Numbered from the stretch's first letter, positions 1 to 12,730 are shown. The stretch is 64,000 bases of DNA from Hermatobates lingyangjiaoensis (GCA_026182355.1 JAPFBL010000104.1:186001-250000), one strand, 5' to 3'. Program-made: numbers and translations. The notes: generated by a model not told the origin, from the letters alone.

Positions 1-1344
1 TTTCGAAAATACGATACTTGTAATCCAAACAACTTAATAGGTTTATCATAGCAGGTAGTCCATGGATATCCGATCTGTTGATCTACTCACGCAAGATTAA
101 ACAATGTAATTAGTTTATATTAATTGGCTTTATGCTTTTAATGCTATGATATGCTTTAAAGCTTTTTCTGACATATCACAAAGTAACGAGGTATTAAATT
201 TTTCAGATTTATATAAATTGAATATTGCCAAAGCATGTATACAATTTCTTTTTATAGAAAACCTGGTTTTTTATGGTAAATTCAGTAATAATAATACTTT
301 TCAAAGTTTTTAGGGCTGAAAATTTTCTTTAAATAATGACATTTTTTCACGTTAGAAAAATTATTTATTATTGTGTGTCTATAACCGTGATATCAAAAGT
401 GTCGTGCATATTTTTTATAATTCCTATCAACATTTATTAAAGTAATTTTAGTAGTTTAAATGAGACTTGTTGATTAAAATGTGGTTCGTTATGATGAATA
501 TTTTGAATGTTAACTGACTAGGTTGGTTTGATCTCCATCACAAACACTAATAAACTCTTCAACTTGAGCAGTCAAATCAAAAATAATCATCTTTCTATAT
601 GACACCTCTTTCAAAAAACTGTCCATCCTTACCTTCCATTAGTGATTTTCTTTTGAATGATGCCAAATGCAGTTCAGTTTTTTCAGATTTTTCTTATCTA
701 AATTTTAGCCCAATCTGTTATGCCATATCTGGCTGATTTGTTCTTAACAATGCAATGGTTCTTGATTGACATACATTTGTTATTTTAATTAAAATATCAA
801 GCTAGTGAACGAATAATCTTTATTGCACTTATAATTTACAATCATTGAATAATAGTTATTTAATAAACAGCACAATGCTTAACGTGGTTGACTTGCCCTT
901 GACAATGACATGATCTTTATTTAATTACCATAAATCTAATATTTTAAATATCAAACTAGTGAACACGTAACCTCGGTTGTACTTACAACTCAGGGCAATT
1001 GAATAATAGTTGCTAGTATAATTATTTCATACTGGTGCATAATTCACAATGAAGGTGAAATAATGAATGGGTTTAATATATACAGTTAAAAGCACGCATA
1101 AAAAGTGGATTTAAGAGAATCTAGGAAAAGTAAACTTTGAGATGTACTTAACTTAGCTCTGATATATGTTCATAACCTGTATAAGTGGGTGTCCATCAAA
1201 AAGGTTTCAAAAGTCACACATTAGGCGAAATTGAATGAAAAATGAATTAATGAAATAATATACTTGACCAATTGAGTGTAAAATTCAACTATTTTATAAT
1301 GGGGTAAACTACATAATATTTTCGGTAATATTGTCACAGTGGTA
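1..1344. other. AT-rich intergenic sequence, no gene
   Basis: No gene recognised. The only structure seen is an imperfect direct duplication of about 66 bp (792-857 and 946-1011, 154 bp apart), which shares the blocks ctagtgaac and attgaataatagtt. Confidence 0.6.
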
Positions 1345-1346
1345 TA

Positions 1347-2275
1347 CGAGGTGTGTAAATAAAGTAGTGAGACTGATTTTTTTAAAATTTTCTATTCAAA
1401 TATAATTACAATGTGATATTGTCACCTTCAAAATAGTTCCCTTCGGAAGCCACACAGCGCTGGAGACGGTCCTTCCAATCATTGTAGCATTGCTGGAACT
1501 CGGATTCTGGAATGGCCTTCAACTGGTCGGTTACAGCAGTTTGTATGTTTTGTAGTGTCCCGAAATGAGTTCCCTTGAGGTGATTTTTCAATCTCGGGAA
1601 GAGGAAAAAGTCACAAGGACTCAAGTCTGGTGAATAAGGAGGCTGAGGAGCAACAGGAATGTTTTTACTGGCCAAAAACTCGTTTATTGAGATGGCAGTG
1701 TGAAGGTTTTTCGGAACCATTTTTTCTCATCACAAATTTTTCTCATCTCCAATTCATTGGTCAAAATGTGATGAACGGAGTTGTGATTCAAATTCAACTG
1801 TTCCCCGATCATTCTGACTGTCAAGCGTCGATCTGAACGCACAAGGTTCCGTACTCTGTTGACATTTTCATCGGTGTTTGCACTTGAAGGCCTTCCGCTT
1901 CGTGGTTCATCTTCAATCGACTCTCTTCCTTCTGAAAATTCCTTAAACCACCGAAAAACCTGTGCCCTTGATAAAACACGTTCTCCATAGGCCTCCTGAA
2001 GTTTTTCAAAAGTTTCGGTTGCATTATGTCCAAGTCTGAAGCAAAATTTGATTGCACACCGCTGCTCAACTTTGGGGTCACTCATTTTTAAAACGCTCAA
2101 GAAAAAACCATTTCACGAAAACCAAGGCTACGGACAAACAAATGACTGTGGCGAGTTCAGATTCATACTGGAGGCGCATCACACGTGCACCTGACGCTAC
2201 TCAAGGCCACGCGTCTCCAGCGTTGCCAGATCGAAAGCGACGTTGCCAGTCTCACTACTTTATTTACACACCTCG
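1347..2275 (-). mobile_element. Internally deleted mariner (Tc1/mariner) element
   Basis: The two ends are inverted repeats of about 29 bp that start cgaggtgtgtaaataaag and match almost exactly on the opposite strand at 2247-2275. Both sides are flanked by TA (1345-1346 and 2276-2277), the target duplicated by this superfamily. Inside, on the minus strand, are the N- and C-terminal parts of a mariner transposase. At 929 bp it is about 350 bp shorter than a typical 1.28-kb mariner, so it is a deletion derivative that could only move if a transposase were supplied in trans. Confidence 0.95.
1406..2085 (-). pseudogene. mariner transposase, deleted and frameshifted
   Basis: Reading from 2085, the N-terminal part begins MSDPKVEQRCAIKF and carries the helix-turn-helix region (VLSRAQVFRWFKEFSEGRE, then the GRPSS linker), so it is the domain that binds the terminal repeats. 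After the conserved MVPKNL block the sequence jumps to a segment normally near the third catalytic residue, with NIPVAPQPPYSPDLSPCDFF. The stretch carrying the first two catalytic aspartates of the DD34D triad is missing. A one-base slip in a run of A near 1721 also puts the halves in different frames. The third aspartate (SPDLSPCDFF) is kept. The terminal-repeat and protein style resemble the vertumnana-type mariners, but that assignment is tentative. Confidence 0.93.
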
Positions 2276-2284
2276 TATGTATAC

Positions 2285-2457
2285 TCCTCGTACCTATTTA
2301 GGTAGCAGTTAGGTATTCCCGTAGTTCGTGGAGGCTGCATTTTCTAACTCAGAAGCAAATACCTAATAAATGATACAACCATTTAATTGTCCAGATTAAT
2401 TTTATTTCATTTTATCATGAAAAACAATTCCTGTTCCTGTTTTTTTTACGTTTATTT
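2285..2457 (+). repeat. Dispersed repeat of unknown family, copy 1
   Basis: About 170 bp that recurs almost unchanged in inverted orientation at 31436-31610. It contains ggtagcagttaggtattccc and catgaaaaacaattcctgtt. It abuts the right end of the mariner. No coding potential or terminal motif identifies its class. Confidence 0.85.
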
Positions 2458-2800
2458 AATGTTTATTTAGTGTTAAACTACCGCTAGATGAATAAAGCAA
2501 TGAAATTTATAAAAGCAAAGAGGTTTATAATAGGTCTAGTTATAGTGAACTTGATTGTAAACCATTCCAGATATTTTTTTTGTTTTTTTTTATACTAACT
2601 TAGCCTGTAGTGACAGCGTTTTCTGTGCCTTAAGAGATTCATCCTAGGAAAAATAATATCCATAAATGGCTCATCAAATTCATTTTAATAATAATCATAT
2701 TATTGTCATTTGTTTCAAATAATTCATAGCAGATATGATATGAAACATACCATAGATATTCTAATGTAGGGCAATCAGTTATTATGTGGTATTTACTCAT

Positions 2801-3002
2801 TGTAGGGTAAAAATCTAATGAAATGGTCTCCACATATAAAAATTTTAATGATATAAACAACGCGTTTCGAACACGTACTGTTTGAACCTGTAGTACTCGT
2901 CGAACTCGTACCTGAAGAAGAACACTACGTGTTCAAAACGCGTTGTTTATATCATTAAAATGTTTATATGTGGAGACCATTTCATTAGATTTTTACCCTA
3001 CA
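2801..3002. repeat. Hairpin relic of a PLE-type repeat (family H)
   Basis: Two arms (2801-2878 and 2927-3002) are inverted copies of one sequence that reads outward from aacgcgttt through aatggtctccacatata to accctaca. At 2912-2945 the plus strand has a hammerhead-like core CTGAAGA, stem GAACAC/GTGTTC, then AAAA in place of GAAA, followed by cgcgtt. The first G of GAAA is therefore mutated and this ribozyme should be dead. The left arm keeps GAAA but lacks CTGANGA. Better copies of the family lie at 53196 and 53427. Confidence 0.75.
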
Positions 3003-3390
3003 ATACCATAGATAATCTCTATGAAACTTTTCATTAAAATTAATTTAAAGCAGATGTTTAGAAGTTAAAACCTGGTAGTGACAGGTTAGTTGATATTTTA
3101 ATTTTCATTAAATTCAAGCTTTAATTCTCACCTCTATTTTTAAAAAGTAAATTTAATACACCTTTTAAAATTTAAAAGTAAATTAAAATTTGTTTCATAC
3201 TAAAAAAATTACAGCTGTTTGTATATAAATAAAGCCAGTTACTTGTTGTATGTAGCAACATACATTGAGATATATGAAAGAGTTTTTCTACTACTTTTTA
3301 AAAACCCCTGAACTGTTTTATTCTAATCATGACTTTGTTATTAATTCATTACCTGAGCAATCTGTTATGGCGTGGTATTTACTCATATAG

Positions 3391-3600
3391 GAGGATTTCA
3401 AGAATTACGTCTACACACAATAAAAGCTTAATATGAAACTAACAACGCAATTCGAACCTGTTCTTCTTGAGGTGAACATCTCCACCGTTGAGTGTCCGTC
3501 GACGGGAATGGCTCAAGCAGAAGAACACTACGTGTTCGAAACGCGTAGTTAGTTTCATAGTAAACTTTTTTTGTGTGGAGATGTAATTCATAAAATCTCC
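3391..3600. repeat. Second family H hairpin relic
   Basis: Arms 3391-3460 and 3533-3600 are imperfect inverted copies. The right arm has gcagaagaacactacgtg then ttcgaaacgcg. The stem II and GAAA parts of a hammerhead are intact, but CTGA is changed to GCAG. Like the hairpin at 2801 and the repeat at 51190, it is preceded by the block ggtatttactcat. Confidence 0.7.
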
Positions 3601-5108
3601 CAATATGCCTCTGATTTCATATTATATCTTTTTATTAATGGAACGTGAGCTGTGGGTTCTCTGATAAGATGCTAAGGTTAGAAATAGGTACGTGATACCA
3701 TTGAGCTACTAATCGACCACGTAAAGAAATTATGTTGAGACTGCATAAATGACAATAATATTCTTTAAAAACTCTTCTAATATTGGTATAATTGTTCTTT
3801 GCAAGGTAAGAGTTCCTGTCAAAATCATGAAATCAACAGAAGTTTGTACAATATGAAATCATAAAAATGTTATTTAACATAAGACCTTTAACTAATAAGG
3901 TTTGGTAGATAGATGCAAAATGCAGAGTACCAAACAGGAAACAGCAACGTTTAGAAATTTAGATACTTATTCTCTGCAATAGGAGACTAACATATTTCAA
4001 TCAGTAAGGTTACCGTCAATGTAATAACTTAAATGATAACTTCATAAAGACGTTGATTCTTGATTAAATTGGAGAATGATTCTTAATTTTGAGTCATAAT
4101 GTTTTCAATACTAGAATATTAATGAAACCAGCTCAAGTCTGGTCCACACGCAACCCCGATAAGTCTTTTAATCCGGATTGCAGCATGAATAGAACAAGTT
4201 CCAAATCTGTTTGAATGAAACATTAATAGTTTGGACTACAGGTGGCCGGATGACAATGACCTATGACAATGACTGTCATAGAATATTTTAAGTATTGTAT
4301 AGATGTGGTTACAAATGATCACCTTTTTTTGAAGCTTCCTTATTTTAAATAAGAGCTGAAAATAGATCACAAATTAATAATAAAACTAGTGAAAATAAGT
4401 AACTCTCATTTGAGTTGGTTGACACAAGGGAATACAGGAGAATGAGACAGTGAACCGGAAAGACACATTTATAGCTGAACAAACCATCTGCGGCCTAAAT
4501 CGTTTTTTACACAACCCACTATCTCAAGGGTGCGATTGATGAATAAATGACAAAGGGAGCAGTTAGAAGGTAGCTAGAATAAAACGATCTATTTTTGATC
4601 AATAACTAATTTAACTACATTAAATTTGTAACGAAAGTAGTAAGTATAGAAGGAAATGATTTATAAAAATATTTAGAATATCTAACCTCGGAAAAGTCGT
4701 AATAACTTCCACTTATGCATCATATATGCATTATATAAACAATGCAAACCCTGTCTAGAATAAGTAAAACATTCTGTCTGGAATATTTAAAAACGTTCTA
4801 TGTCATTGAGAGGTAATTTAAGGGGTTTACGATTTTGGTAAATCATATCTAAGGAAAATATAAAAGAGAATCCTTATGGGCCTTCGTCCTTAAAGCAGTT
4901 TAAGGACTATTATGCAGTTCATTGAAAAATTTAAAATCTAACGTTGATTTTAGGAACAATAAAAGGAAACAAAGTAAAACAGATAAGACTGTGGTTTACA
5001 TGAATCCGATAGATTCAATAGCTCAGTTTAATAATAATTATAGCACGTCATGATTGTACAAGAAACATAATGACAATTTGTTACACTGTTAAAATAGATA
5101 TAACTACA
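3601..5108. other. AT-rich intergenic sequence, no gene
   Basis: Nothing coding recognised on either strand. One isolated RNA polymerase III box A-like string lies on the minus strand near 3698-3708 without a convincing box B. Confidence 0.5.
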
Positions 5109-7256
5109 ATAAAAAAATCTGGAGTGGCCTACACTCAACTTTACTATAAGTAACTTAATATCAAACTTCTTGAGTATATAATATACACCGTCTCATTTAA
5201 GCATAATGAAAAACATCTAAATGGGATATGATTATTAGTCTTTCATTCCTGAAGTAGTACAGATAGTGATTGAAGGACATATCAATATATAAGCTTATTT
5301 TTATATATCACACCCCTGATGCAAATAATCTCATTAGTATAACTACAGCAGTAATAACATTTTTGAAAATCCAAAGTGAAAATTTCTTGATACGAAATAT
5401 TCTCCTACAAGAGAACATGGCTTTTGTTCAAATAGCCAGTGGATTTCTTACATCGTTTACTTGACATTCTTCTACATTGAATATTAAAGTAAAATTTTCA
5501 AATTTAAAACAGGAAAATACCCTTTTTTTATCTAAAAAAAAACATCATAAACATCGAAGAAAAAATGTTGTTTTAAGATGATTTATAATTAAAGATGTAC
5601 GATAATTACATTTATTAATCTCTAAACGAAAGATTTCAATTTTGAATCATCTTTTACATTTTTGGTTTTTCATAGAATTATTATACTGGGAATTTTATGG
5701 CTTCTTAGTATTTAATAAGATCATTTTCCTTCCCCTTTGTCAACTATCATATATATGAATTTTTTCTGAGTGAGTGTTATCCTTTTCCTGCCTCCTGTAC
5801 TGTTTTATAAGTTTGTTCATATGATTCCAGCAGCCGTTCTTTTATAATAGAAATAATAACATAGTAATTATTTTGATTCATACCAGTTGTCTTTCTGCTG
5901 AAGAGAAAGTTACATAAGTTATAAGTTATATAGTTATATAAGTTACATAAGTTATACACTCACTTTACTCTTGATGATGGGATGTGTCAACGCTGAGAAC
6001 GGTCACACTACAGTCCAGAATTTTTTGATGGAACAAATTGATATTTTACACAAAAATGGGCCTCATAGTGTAGATGAGCCCTATTGTTTGGGAACAATTA
6101 TGCATGATGGGAAAGTCTAACAATTATTTTCTCCTAAACTAATAACTTTAGAGACTTGAAATTTTGGCATTGTATTTCAGACTGAAAACACAAAAAATAA
6201 AAATATCATCAGATTTCTAAAAGAACAGGAAATATATATTTTTTTTCAATAAAATATAAGAAGTTGACTTATAATGCAATCTGAAAGCTTGTGAGAGCAA
6301 TACAAGCCATACTGTTTAAAGCATCAAAATGAAAGTATACGGTAAAATAGAACTTTATGCGGAGGATGAGTTGAGATAATGTTTTTTACAAATTGCATTT
6401 ACCATAGGGGCATTTTTTGTTTTCTGAATATGTTTCTTAACGTTAAACCGTTCATTAAAAAACTAAGGAATTGTGCCAATATATGCAAAAAATATGTTAA
6501 GAATTTTTAAAAAAAAAAATTCATCAAATTTCAATTACAGGAAACAGCAAAAAATCTATAAAAACTAAAATTAATCCTGTATTAATGGTTTACTTGCTAT
6601 ACTTGTCGTGTTTGTTACATTGTTTACATTGAATGAATCCAGTGAAATAGCATTGATGTTTAGAGGTTTAATGACAATTTGTAAATTTGTAGTAACTTTA
6701 AGTAATACTGAAGTGTGAGGAATGGACTATTTCCTCAAGAAAGAGCTATTATGTTGTAGAGAAATATCCAGTTTTTACAGTTTCTAATTTAATAGTTCAT
6801 ATCTATTATTTTTAAAACTTTCAAGCTTCCAGCCATATAACTTTTGAATTATATTGAAAGGCCGGTTTGATTTTGATGTGAGCATGCAAAACTTGCTGAT
6901 TACTAATATATTTTTCTCAGTATACATTTACAGCAACCTTATCCTCGTAACAGAGTAAAGCACGCAGGGAAAAGATAACACTTGCTCAGAGTAAATTGGA
7001 ATTTTATAGTTTTTAACAAAGGGAAAGAAAAGTGATTTTTTAAAAAAAAAAACAGAATGCTATGAATTTCCAGAATAGTATTTTTATAAAAAAAAAAACA
7101 GATGTGAAAAATAATTCAAAATTGAATACATTCTTTGAAAAATCTTTATAAATAAAATAATGATTTTGTCTGTACATTGCTTAGAACTGACTCATTTCAA
7201 GTTTTCTTTACGTTTCATACATTGGAGAAACCGAATCCACCCTTAGAAAAATTTCT

Positions 7257-7317
7257 GTCGGTTTGTCGGTTTGTCGGTTTGTAAGTTTGTCGGTTTGTCG
7301 GTTTGTCAGTTTGTCCG
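7257..7317 (+). repeat. GTCGGTTT minisatellite in the Helitron
   Basis: About seven 8-base units (gtcggttt, with variants gtaagttt and gtcagttt) near the 5' end of the Helitron. Arrays of this kind are common close to Helitron 5' ends. Confidence 0.85.
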
Positions 7318-7605
7318 CAAAACTTTGTCACAGGTAAACTCAGCTACCATAAGACATATAAAGCTGAAACTTTTACAGTAGATTTGTGTAGGTCTAACTT
7401 AAAATATAGGCTCTTAATTGATTGGAAATTCAACGTACAAGTGAAGTTATGGACGTTTAAAGCAAAAACGTTTGTCACAAGTAAACTCAGCCACCATAAG
7501 ACATAGCGAGCTGAAACATTGACACTGGATTTGTGTGTGCCTAACTTAAAATATGGGCTCTAAATGGATTATTAATTCAGTACAGAAGCGAAGTTATGGG
7601 GCTTT
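7318..7605 (+). repeat. Two-copy 145-bp direct repeat in the Helitron
   Basis: Units 7318-7462 and 7463-7605 share ttgtcac, then gtaaactcag, taccataagacat or its variant, gctgaaac, and taacttaaaatat followed by gggctc or aggctc. They diverge moderately. Confidence 0.85.
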
Positions 7606-7783
7606 TAGCTGTATTTTCCTAACTTCACAGACAAGTTTGTTTTGAAAATACACAGGTGTGGCAAGTAGGTATTGTTAGTTTATTTTAATTTCAATTGAGC
7701 ATATGAATATATTGCGTATTTGACATCATTGAAATGGTGTTTCACAGAGTTGAGGATGTACTATCTATTGAGAATAAATGTTT

Positions 7784-8272
7784 CGTAAACGAGCAATTCT
7801 CAGCCCTTAATATGAACAGGCAGGAGAAATCAACAAACAAGTTCTTACGCTATATGAAGCCGAGGAAAGAACTTACAAGTCAGTAAAGAGATTGGATTAG
7901 TGATGAAGAAGCAGTTCATTATCTAATTGATTTTCTTGACTCTGAATTTATTTCTCCTGGACTGCCTGCTCATGAGTAAAAACTTAAAGTAAATTGCACC
8001 AATGATGATGCAATTTATAGCAGTAACAAATTTCATGTTACGAAACATGAGTGCTCCAAAAACTGTGCAACGGGACACGACTCTGAGTTCGTGCTCTACA
8101 CAGATATGCCATAGAGGCGGACATAATGACTGGATGTGGTATTGGGGAGTCTGTGTGTATACCACACATACCATTGATTCCGAGCCACTGTCTGTTTACG
8201 TTGAAATGATTGCAAAGTCCGGTCAGAGTCTATTTCGCAATGGCGTTAACTAAGTCGCAAAGGGAGACTTCA
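7784..8272 (+). pseudogene. Helitron Pif1-like helicase, C-terminal remnant
   Basis: Frame-hopping translation recovers, in order: RAILSP and AGEINKQVL; WISDEEAVHYLIDFL; PGLPAHE then KLKV; MLRNMSAPK then LCNGTRL; VRALHRYAIEADIMTG; IGESVCIPHIPLIPS; PVRVYFAMALTKSQ. These match, in the right order, the C-terminal superfamily-1 helicase motifs of Helitron Rep-Hel proteins (the PHELKLKVG...LRN, LCNGTRL, IPRIPLIPS and AFAMTINKSQGQ blocks). There are several frameshifts and at least three stop codons. The Walker A part and the HUH nuclease are absent. It sits inside the Helitron, so it is that element's own decayed gene and not a host Pif1. Confidence 0.92.
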
Positions 8273-9120
8273 TCTAACGCAGGAATACAAGGTAGCGAAA
8301 CCAAGTTTTTCTCACATGGTCAAATGTAGTTTACTTGCTCAATAGTCAGAGGTTTCAACTGATTGTTCTTCCATGAACCTGAAGGACAGACAGCTAATGT
8401 AGTGTATACAGAGGCATTTGTTTAACACTGTACTAATAATGGTGTTTTCTACTATTCTATAACTTCTAATTATGGTATTAGTATATATAATACTATAATT
8501 GATATTTTGGAATACCAAGTATAACAGAATTTTTGATTCCGTCAAAGACGGGTACGTTTGCTAGTACTTAATAAAATTATCATGCACCTTTAATTTTAAG
8601 TTATCTTGAAATGACATTTTTTTCTTACATGTTTCTGACATTTTTCAGACAATAGAAGAATATTTTCAAGTTTTAAATGGGAAACTTTATCTTAAATCTT
8701 CAATGTAGAAAGAGGTCAGATTACATATGTAAGAGATCCACTGGTTATTGGAACAAAAGTCATGCTCTCCATTTCGTAACATGAAATCTTCAATCTGACA
8801 TTTCTTCATTCTGGCAGAATGAAGCAGTATGTTATTACTGCTGTAATTATACTTATGAAATTATATGCATCAGTGGTGTGATAATAAGCATATATAATGT
8901 TAAGTGGAAGTACTGCAATACTCGGTACTGAGTAGTACTGTCAGTACTACTTCCTGGAATGAAAGACTAATAAACCTCTCCAAGTTAGATATTTATGTTA
9001 TTCCTAAAGGGAACATTATATATTATAACCCCAAGAAGTTTGATATTATGTTTACTTACGGTAAAGTTGAGTGTAAAGTGAAGTGTCGGCCACTTCAATT
9101 GTTTTACTACTTTTTTTTTT

Positions 9121-10789
9121 AAATCATTGTCTTATTACCGAGAATATGTCATGGGAAATATTTGAAAATAAATTACGACCACACTATTACTGAGATGTGT
9201 TAAAATTAAGGTAACTCGAATTGAATAATGTTCCCTTATTAATTTACTGATGGAAATGGATATCGAAGCTTGCTGTAAAGTTAGAGAGAGATATAGGCCA
9301 GATTTTGGTTAGATACAGATGGTTCATCTAGTATGAGTTTGATTACAATTAGGCCGTCCTGAAATTGCGTATTAGTGACGAGGGAGGACTGTCGCCCCTT
9401 GGTCTACTGAGTCAGCCCTGCAATCGTATTAAACATTATTCTCTCCTCTCTCGCCACTTCTCCCTGTTTGGTAAATATTAATCCCAACATTTCGCCACCC
9501 TGTTATTCCACTTTATTATTAATCTTAGCCTACTTGGCAAACTTTCAATATTTCGTGTTAAAAAAAAAAATCAAAAGTAATATTAACCAATATTTGGCAA
9601 GGAATTGCATTAGATATTGAATTAAACATTTCCTTCTTCTTTGAAAGTTTTACAAAATAATTTGTCCTTCACCCAAAAGTGGACAAACTCAAGACTTTAT
9701 CATAAAAAAAAGGAGTGCGTGAGTGAAAATTTATTGTATTTTTAGAAGGTTAGGAGAGAGTTGTTGAAGGAAGGGGAGAAAAAACCAACAAACAGAAAGT
9801 AGTAGAAGAAGAAGTTTATTAATGGTGGTATCTCGAACCATTTAACTAATCTACTCCGTGGTGAAACTTCAAAAACCAGCCAACAGAATGATTTATTTAA
9901 AGAAGGAGTGGACGAGAAGACGGCTCAGAACAATTCCCCGGCCTTTACCCCTTAACTCATTGCTCTATTATCTTACAACCGTTTTCAATTCATTGTCAAA
10001 CTCTAGACGTTGTCTTCTTCATGCTATATTTCAACAAACATTCAACAAGAATTCAATCTAGGAAAAATGTAAATTTATGTTTAACTTAATCGTAAGTTGT
10101 TTCTAAAATCAGTTTTTATAATATACTATCTATGCCCATGGTTCCCAATCTTTTTTTTACTCCTGCAGCCTTGGAAAAATTTTGCTCTAACCTCGCACTC
10201 CCTACATTGTATTTATTGTTCAAGGATAAAAGATATGGAATTATACAAAATTTTATCAAAAGAAGATATTTATTTTACTGAAATATATGTAAAAAAAATA
10301 AGACTTTTAGACAAGAAACACCACAGATTGATATTTGAACAAACTTTACGAAAATAATAACCTATGTTTGAAGTGTAAAACAGTAAAATCTGGAACTAGC
10401 TTCGAAATACTTAGAAAATAATTTATTTTTTTTAATATGTAAAAAAATCAAACATATGGACTAGAAAGGATATCCCAGATCTACATTTGAATATAACTGG
10501 ACAAAAAATAATTGCTTCCTTAAAATACGTAAAAGATAATAGAATCAGCAAACTTCTGTGTGGAAAAGAAGAATTTATAGCATAAATTCTATGCTATAAT
10601 AATTTGAGGTCTAATTCTTTCCAAGTCTTACTGACTTCGAATCATATGTGTGAAACTTTTTTTTCACACAAATGAAAAAAAATGACTGATATTAATGTCG
10701 TCAGACATCTGTTGTTGCATTCAAATTCCGATCCCCTCGTATATAATAGAAATGAGTAGTGGTTATTAAATTGAATAATTGTCTAACTG
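9121..10789. other. AT-rich intergenic sequence, no gene
   Basis: No gene seen. A moderately GC-richer patch at 9350-9500 has no readable protein or repeat partner in the window. Confidence 0.5.
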
Positions 10790-11370
10790 ATCTCCTAACA
10801 GTTTGAAGGTAGGACATAACATGTAAGACTAGCTTTAGTCTTAAAGGTATCCGTTATTTTGAAAAAAATGACTAAAGTAACTGAGAACTGGTTTCAGAAG
10901 AAAGCCTACATGAACAACATGAATGTCAACATGTAAATCTAGCAGACTTACTAATATTCTGCTGAGTATATCTAATTGTTAAGACTAGCATATGGTCTTA
11001 ATAATCGCGTTTGTTACTCTGAAACAATGTTTGTTGTAACTGAGGACCAACTGTATAGCAACATCTTCATAAATAACATTAACGTCAACGTGACTAATTG
11101 GCTGCTCTTCTTCTAACATTCTGAAGTTCACAACTCACTTATCACACCAGGGTTTGATCTTCCAGAAATGTGTCCGCTACCCTGAAACTATGACTGGGAA
11201 AACCTGAGTACCAGTTGTAGACTAATGCTAACGTAAACATGAATGCAAATACAATAGTTTGTTGACTCACCATATAATATTATGAACGTTAAAAACAATT
11301 TGTAAGAGCAGCTTTCGGATAACCATAGAATTGTATGTTACTCCGGATACAATTGTAAGAACCTGCGGCC
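10790..11370 (+). repeat. Decayed tandem repeat, unit about 155-165 bp
   Basis: Three full units and part of a fourth can be aligned by eye. They start near 10826, 10980, 11137 and 11300. Each carries a version of aagactagc...gtt, then gttactctgaaacaatg, then aacatgaatgtcaac. Similarity between units is low, so the array is old. Confidence 0.6.
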
Positions 11371-12569
11371 GAAGGGTATTGTCTATTTGATATCTGCTCT
11401 AGAAGTCGTTGTCTCATCACTTGTAGCTATCCAGGCAACGTTAGAATAGAACTGATTCTACACAAAGATAGTTTTTTCCAGCAATTAGTCTGGAATTAAA
11501 GCCTTCACCTAGCTGAGGTTAGACTCTTAGGCTCTTCTAAATTGGCTGTTAGAAAGACACTTAGATTGAATTTTTTTATATCCCTCTAGCTTTAAATTGC
11601 AGTAGTCTGTACAGATTGCTCCCCCGTTGTCTCAGCATCAATCCGTGTACGTAACAATCAGTTACTTGAAAATTAAATGGTATACCTAATATAAGTGGTA
11701 GTTCTCTGAGCCTTTCCTAAAAAAACGAAAGATACTCTCTTATTTTTTTTTTTAGAATGTGAGTTACTTAAACTTATTGAGTTTTACTGATAGGTATACA
11801 TTCTGAGGAAATAAATGTTACTCAGACTAAATGTCATGCAATGAATAATATATATACTGAGTGACATATCCTCCAGGTATATTCTGAGTGACCAGTGTCA
11901 AATGCTGCTAGTGACATGACATTTACCATTAGTATCATTACAAGAAAGACACACTCTGAGAATCTCTAATGTGTCTCAATAACGTGTTTTGAATCAATAA
12001 CGTCATTAATATTAGGCTTCAATTTTTCAGTTGCAATCAATATCATGCTTCCAAATCATCATCAGTAAGCTGAGATCATAATGCAGATATGTTAATCTTT
12101 AGGGCTTAGACAAAATGTTCATTTCTAAAATCCTCATGGTACCAGAGAATAACTTGGAAAATCTTTCTCGCGAAAGATATTATAAAATTTTGTAAAAATT
12201 TCACTGATCGCGGGCTGCTAAAAACGTTGCAACCTGTTCTGATGGCTATTCAATGATTTGAAGCATTGTGGGAACGACAAAACACAAAACTGCGATCTAA
12301 CTGGTGTTACTGGAGCAATTGAAATTTAATTCTAATATTTGCACTTGGGAACATAACAACTGGCAAATATATACGATATCATATCTTTAAAAAGATGCAA
12401 GTTGGGATTTAAAAGAAAAAGAAGCTATTACCGGTTCATTTGAATTAAATAACGGGAAAAAAATGTTTTGTGGAGTGAATGCAGTTGTGTAATAAAGCGA
12501 GTCGAAGGTGGGAAGGTTAATGTTGAAAAAAGAGCGAAAACTCAAGTAATCTGGGACACGTCAGAAATC
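11371..12569. other. AT-rich intergenic sequence, no gene
   Basis: No coding region recognised. A short near-duplicate ctgagtgac...tatattctgagtgacc lies at 11857-11900. Confidence 0.5.
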
Positions 12570-12730
12570 AATTTAGCTGCAGGGCTGGGTGTAATGCCGT
12601 GGACGGGGATGCAAATCACCCGCGGCCTCAATTAGGGCTGGCAAACAGCTCGGGCAAACTTCAAACGCCATCAGTCCCAAATAAGCCCCTGCCTAACGCC
12701 CTCTGTGTTTATTCTCAACCCACAGTCTAG
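12570..12730. other. GC-rich non-coding block
   Basis: A patch clearly richer in G and C than its surroundings, with the strings gcaaatcacccgcggcctca, attagggctggcaaacagct and catcagtcccaaataagcc. All frames are interrupted and no repeat partner is seen. It could be a conserved regulatory element or an unrecognised exon. Only cross-species alignment can tell. Confidence 0.3.

Larger units (their letters stand above)
7143..8564 (+). mobile_element. Helitron, 1,422 bp, with defined ends
   Basis: The sequence begins with TC (tctttataaataaaataatg, the style of animal Helitron 5' ends) and ends with CTAG. A hairpin CCGTC-AAA-GACGG (8539-8551) lies ten bases before the end, as Helitrons require. 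It sits between A and T without a target duplication. The second long-TIR element has the same flanks joined without the insert at 29146/29147, which fixes both boundaries to the base. The body holds a GTCGGTTT minisatellite, a duplicated 145-bp block and a decayed helicase gene. The Rep nuclease part is missing, so it is an internally deleted copy. Confidence 0.9.
5109..9120. mobile_element. Long-TIR DNA transposon-like element, copy 1
   Basis: The left end (aatctggagtggcctacac, then tcaactttactataagtaa) returns inverted at the right end near 9050-9092. The inverted arms run for several hundred bases on each side (about 5109-5780 and 6960-9120). The right arm is split by the Helitron at 7143-8564. 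Without that insertion the element is about 2.6 kb, close to copy 2 at 26660-29531. The internal part (5980-6400, with gatggaacaaattgatat and ttacacaaaaatgggcc) is shared with copies 2 and 3. No transposase is visible, so it looks non-autonomous. The superfamily is unknown. Confidence 0.8.

Noticed and set aside
3690..3710. tRNA gene or SINE from a minus-strand box A-like tagctcaatgg
   Set aside because: No matching box B, no cloverleaf, and no similarity to the SINE body in the window.
7923..8253. Overlapping 83-codon frames as genes
   Set aside because: The plus-strand sequence is a frameshifted Helitron helicase. The intact-looking frames are partial or antisense readings of it.
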